Shown here in pieces: positions 61,670 to 64,000 of a stretch of 64,000 bases of DNA (position 1 is the first letter of the stretch; each line of letters starts with the position of its first letter). The notes below the pieces were generated by a model, which saw nothing but the letters and a program-made list of their open reading frames with translations, had not been told where the DNA came from and searched no databases. This DNA is from Pseudonocardia abyssalis (lineage in GTDB: Bacteria > Actinomycetota > Actinomycetes > Mycobacteriales > Pseudonocardiaceae): assembly GCF_019263705.2 (NCBI RefSeq), contig NZ_JADQDK010000001.1:2418001-2482000 (forward strand), written 5' to 3'. A program made the translations under genes and the position numbers.

Positions 61670-63547
61670 TCACCTCACCAGGATCAGGAACAGGGCCAGC
61701 ACCGCGAGCGCACCCGCGGCCTGGGCGTAGTACTGGTGCAACTGCCCGGTCTGCGGGCGGCGCGCCAGCCGGCCCAGGGCCCGGCCCACGGCGCCGAGCC
61801 CGTCGACCCCCCGGGACAGCGGCCCCTCCAGCCGGAGGTCGGCCAGCCGGGCAGCCGCACGGGTACCGCCCGCGGCCGCCCGCACCGCCCCGTCGACGAC
61901 CCGCTCGTCGAACCTCGACAGGGCCCGGGCCAGCGCCATCACCGGCGTCGCCGCCCCCGCCACCGCCATCCGTTCCAGGCCCAGCCAGCCGTGCAACAAC
62001 CCGACCCGGGCCGCGGCGGCGATGATCGGGGGCGTGGCCGGCAGCACCGCCGCCCCGCGCAGGCCGGCGCGGACGGACAGCAGCACGGCCAGCACCACGG
62101 CCGCGGCCAGCACGCCCGACACCAGCGCCTCGACGAGCGTCGGAGCCGGCTCGCCCGCCGCGCCCAGCGCGGCTCGCACCGGCTCCGCGGCCGCTCCGAG
62201 CACCGCGGCCCCCAGTGCGAGTGGCACCAGCGGCAACCGGGCCAGGAGCGGTACCTCCCCGGTGGCCGACTGTTCCCGGTCGTTCCCGGCATCCGCGGGC
62301 GCCCGGCCCAGCACCGCGACCAGCGCGGCCGCGGCGTAGGCCGCGCTGACCAGCACCCCGACCAGCCCGACCACGTACAGCGCGGGCGAGGTCGCCGCCG
62401 CCGCGGCGAGTACCGCGTCCTTCCCGAAGAAGATTGACAACGGCGGCAGGCCGGCCAGGCTCAGCGCACCCACCGCGAACACCGCTCCGACCAGCGGCCA
62501 GCGCGCTGCCGCTCCGCGCAGCGTCGCGAGCTGCTTGGTGCCGAGCGCGGTGAGCCACGCCCCGGCGACGAGGAACAGCAGGCTCTTCGTCGCCGCGTGC
62601 GCCACCAACTGCAGCGTGCCGCCCGCGGTGGCGCCCACTCCGGCGGCAAGCACAATGAACCCGATCTGCGAACACGTCGACGCGGCGAGCAGCTGCTTGA
62701 GATCGGTCTGCGCGAGCGCGACCAGACCGAGCAGCACCACCGTCACCGCCCCGACCCAGGCCACCAGCGGCCCGGCCCAGCCGGATCCGGCCAGCAGCGG
62801 CTCGATCCGCAGCAGCAGGTATCCCCCGGCCGCGACCATCGTCGCGGAGTGCAACAGGGCCGAGACCGGGCTCGGGCCGTCCATCGCCCGGGCGAGCCAG
62901 AAGCTGAACGGCAGCTGCGCCGACTTCCCCAGCGCGGCGACGACGAGCCCCGCGGTCAGCAGGTCCCGCCAGCCGCCGGTCGCCCGCGGCAGGTCGGCCA
63001 GTGCGAGGATCCCTATTCCCCCGGCTAGTGCCGCCCCGGCGGCGACGTAGAGCCCGACGTCGGCGGTGCGGGTCACCAGGAACGCCACCGCACCCGAGGT
63101 CGCGGGCCGCCCCTCGCTCCAACGATGCGCGACCAGCGCGTAGGACATCGCACCCATGACCTCCCACGCCGCGAGCAGCGTGACCAGGTTCGTGGCCGTG
63201 ACGGTCAGCAGCATCGCGCTGATGAACACCAGCAGCAGCCCGAAGAACCGGTGGGCGGCGTCCACCTCGGCGGCGGCGAACACCACGACGGCCAGGGCCA
63301 CCGCGCTGACCACGAGCACCATCACCGCCGACAGCCCGTCCACCGCTAGCCCGAGATCGATGCCGGCCAGTAACGGCGCCAATGCAGCCGGGCGGCCCAC
63401 GGCCACCAGCACGGCCAGGACCAGCCCGACCGACGCCACCCCGATCGCCACCGGGGCGGCGACGCGGCCGGCCGGGCGACCGACGGCCAGCAGCACGACA
63501 CCGGCCAGCACCGGCACCGCCACCAACCCGGACAGCGCGAGTTCCAC
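61670..63547 (-). CDS. nuoL: NADH-quinone oxidoreductase subunit L
   Basis: A 625-aa membrane subunit, normal in length, with VDGLSAVMVLVVSAVAL, WEVMGAMSYALVAHRW and KSAQLPFSFWLARAMDGPSP motifs of the antiporter-like core and a long C-terminal region with the lateral-helix-type end. GTG 63547, one base after the nuoK stop. Confidence 0.94.
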   Translation of the reverse strand: MELALSGLVAVPVLAGVVLLAVGRPAGRVAAPVAIGVASVGLVLAVLVAVGRPAALAPLLAGIDLGLAVDGLSAVMVLVVSAVALAVVVFAAAEVDAAHRFFGLLLVFISAMLLTVTATNLVTLLAAWEVMGAMSYALVAHRWSEGRPATSGAVAFLVTRTADVGLYVAAGAALAGGIGILALADLPRATGGWRDLLTAGLVVAALGKSAQLPFSFWLARAMDGPSPVSALLHSATMVAAGGYLLLRIEPLLAGSGWAGPLVAWVGAVTVVLLGLVALAQTDLKQLLAASTCSQIGFIVLAAGVGATAGGTLQLVAHAATKSLLFLVAGAWLTALGTKQLATLRGAAARWPLVGAVFAVGALSLAGLPPLSIFFGKDAVLAAAAATSPALYVVGLVGVLVSAAYAAAALVAVLGRAPADAGNDREQSATGEVPLLARLPLVPLALGAAVLGAAAEPVRAALGAAGEPAPTLVEALVSGVLAAAVVLAVLLSVRAGLRGAAVLPATPPIIAAAARVGLLHGWLGLERMAVAGAATPVMALARALSRFDERVVDGAVRAAAGGTRAAARLADLRLEGPLSRGVDGLGAVGRALGRLARRPQTGQLHQYYAQAAGALAVLALFLILVR

Positions 63548-63548
63548 G

Positions 63549-63854
63549 TCAGTCCTTCAGCTCGGCGGCCATGTCGGTCATGTCGATCTCGCCGGAGCGG
63601 AAGATCGCGATGGCCACCGCGAACCCCATCGCCATCTCCACCGCCATCAACGTCACCGCGACCAGAACGACCACCTGCCCGTCGGGCTGCGCGGGCGAGA
63701 CGTAGAACCAGAACGCCGCACCCGCCACGACCACGCCGTTCACCATCAGCTCCAGCCCCATCATGATCATCACGATGGACTGCTGGGACAGCGCGCCGTA
63801 GAGTCCGACGGCCAGTAGGGCGACCGCGAGCAGCAGGAACGCTTGCAGGGTCAT
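63549..63854 (-). CDS. nuoK: NADH-quinone oxidoreductase subunit K
   Basis: A 101-aa subunit with three TMs and the conserved Glu in MMGLELMVNGV, as in all NuoK. The ATG at 63854 overlaps the nuoJ stop (ATGA). Confidence 0.94.
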   Translation of the reverse strand: MTLQAFLLLAVALLAVGLYGALSQQSIVMIMMGLELMVNGVVVAGAAFWFYVSPAQPDGQVVVLVAVTLMAVEMAMGFAVAIAIFRSGEIDMTDMAAELKD

Positions 63855-64000
63855 AGTCCGGCCCCCCGGATCGGATCGTCGGCCGGGCGACCGCGCAGGT
63901 CGTCGCCGAACCGGTCGTAGCGGCCGCGCGGGTGCGCCAGGACGACCGCGGAGACGATCGTGGCGAACAGGCCCAGCCCCACCACCAGCATCACCAGCAT
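63851..64000 (-). CDS. nuoJ: NADH-quinone oxidoreductase subunit J (C-terminal end only)
   Basis: The last 49 codons of a frame entering from the right edge. It ends with a hydrophobic helix (LVMLVVGLGLFATIVSAVVL) and a basic tail GRYDRFGDDLRG. Position before nuoK and the C-terminal TM fit NuoJ. The upstream part is outside the window. Confidence 0.85.
   Translation of the reverse strand: MLVMLVVGLGLFATIVSAVVLAHPRGRYDRFGDDLRGRPADDPIRGAGL

Noticed and set aside
1..64000. CRISPR array, rRNA genes, plasmid or phage origin
   Set aside because: No regularly spaced repeats, rRNA-like sequence, iteron set or phage structural gene was seen in any part of the window.

Overview
The window is very GC-rich DNA with frequent GTG starts and many 4-base ATGA/GTGA gene overlaps. 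Together with the gene families present (CsoR, BlaI/M56, DUF3105, SHOCT, actinobacterial-type lipoprotein enzymes) this points to a high-GC actinobacterium, most likely Pseudonocardiaceae (a Pseudonocardia-like genome; inference from gene style, not a database match). It reads as accessory or island DNA next to a housekeeping nuo operon.

Layout. (1) 1-13.0 kb: a candidate DNA-processing or defence locus. Three translationally coupled minus-strand genes (NERD/pseudokinase/kinase/P-loop ATPase; an unrecognised 551-aa protein; a very large protein running off the left edge) lie divergent from a DEDD exonuclease-BRCT-TerD fusion, followed by a convergent SNF2 helicase. (2) 13.1-18.1 kb: a scar zone with an intact IS256-family element, the 3' remnants of a tRNA-Val and a tRNA-Pro gene (probable integration sites), and a decayed DUF4396 gene carrying a 17-bp triplication. 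(3) 18.15-22 kb: a copper cassette, CsoR operator-csoR-copZ-secreted protein (interrupted by an amber codon)-copA, closed by a perfect hairpin terminator. (4) 22-41.2 kb: an envelope and copper block holding a class A PBP, Lnt with Ser at the nucleophile position, DUF3105, TlpA-CcdA-TlpA, L,D-transpeptidase, two M15-like and one M23 wall hydrolases, a BlaI/CopY repressor with an M56 sensor protease, an Lgt-like protein and a wrecked multicopper oxidase. Five promoter regions in this block carry a CTAC-N8-GTAG-like dyad or a close relative and a sixth holds a related palindrome, suggesting one regulon. (5) 41.4-45.3 kb and 52.5-58.7 kb: two paralogous glycosyltransferase-like genes with an identical promoter-like element, plus a PLP synthase, an MFS exporter, an asparagine synthetase and an FkbM methyltransferase. 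(6) 45.9-52.4 kb: a second metal cassette with a CPD-type P1B ATPase, DUF2933-like, SHOCT and DUF302 proteins and an intact multicopper oxidase. (7) 58.8-64 kb: nuoJKLMN of respiratory complex I, in normal order, cut by the right edge.

How the parts fit. The copper cassettes would bind Cu(I) in the cytoplasm, export it, and oxidise or hold it outside. Thiol-disulfide proteins, lipoprotein acylation enzymes and wall hydrolases or transpeptidases would maintain exported metalloproteins and the envelope under metal or wall stress, under BlaI/M56 control. The left locus is the best candidate for an uncharacterised genome-defence system. The glycosyltransferase-like/PLP/AsnB/FkbM set is the best candidate for an undescribed small biosynthetic or surface-modification pathway.
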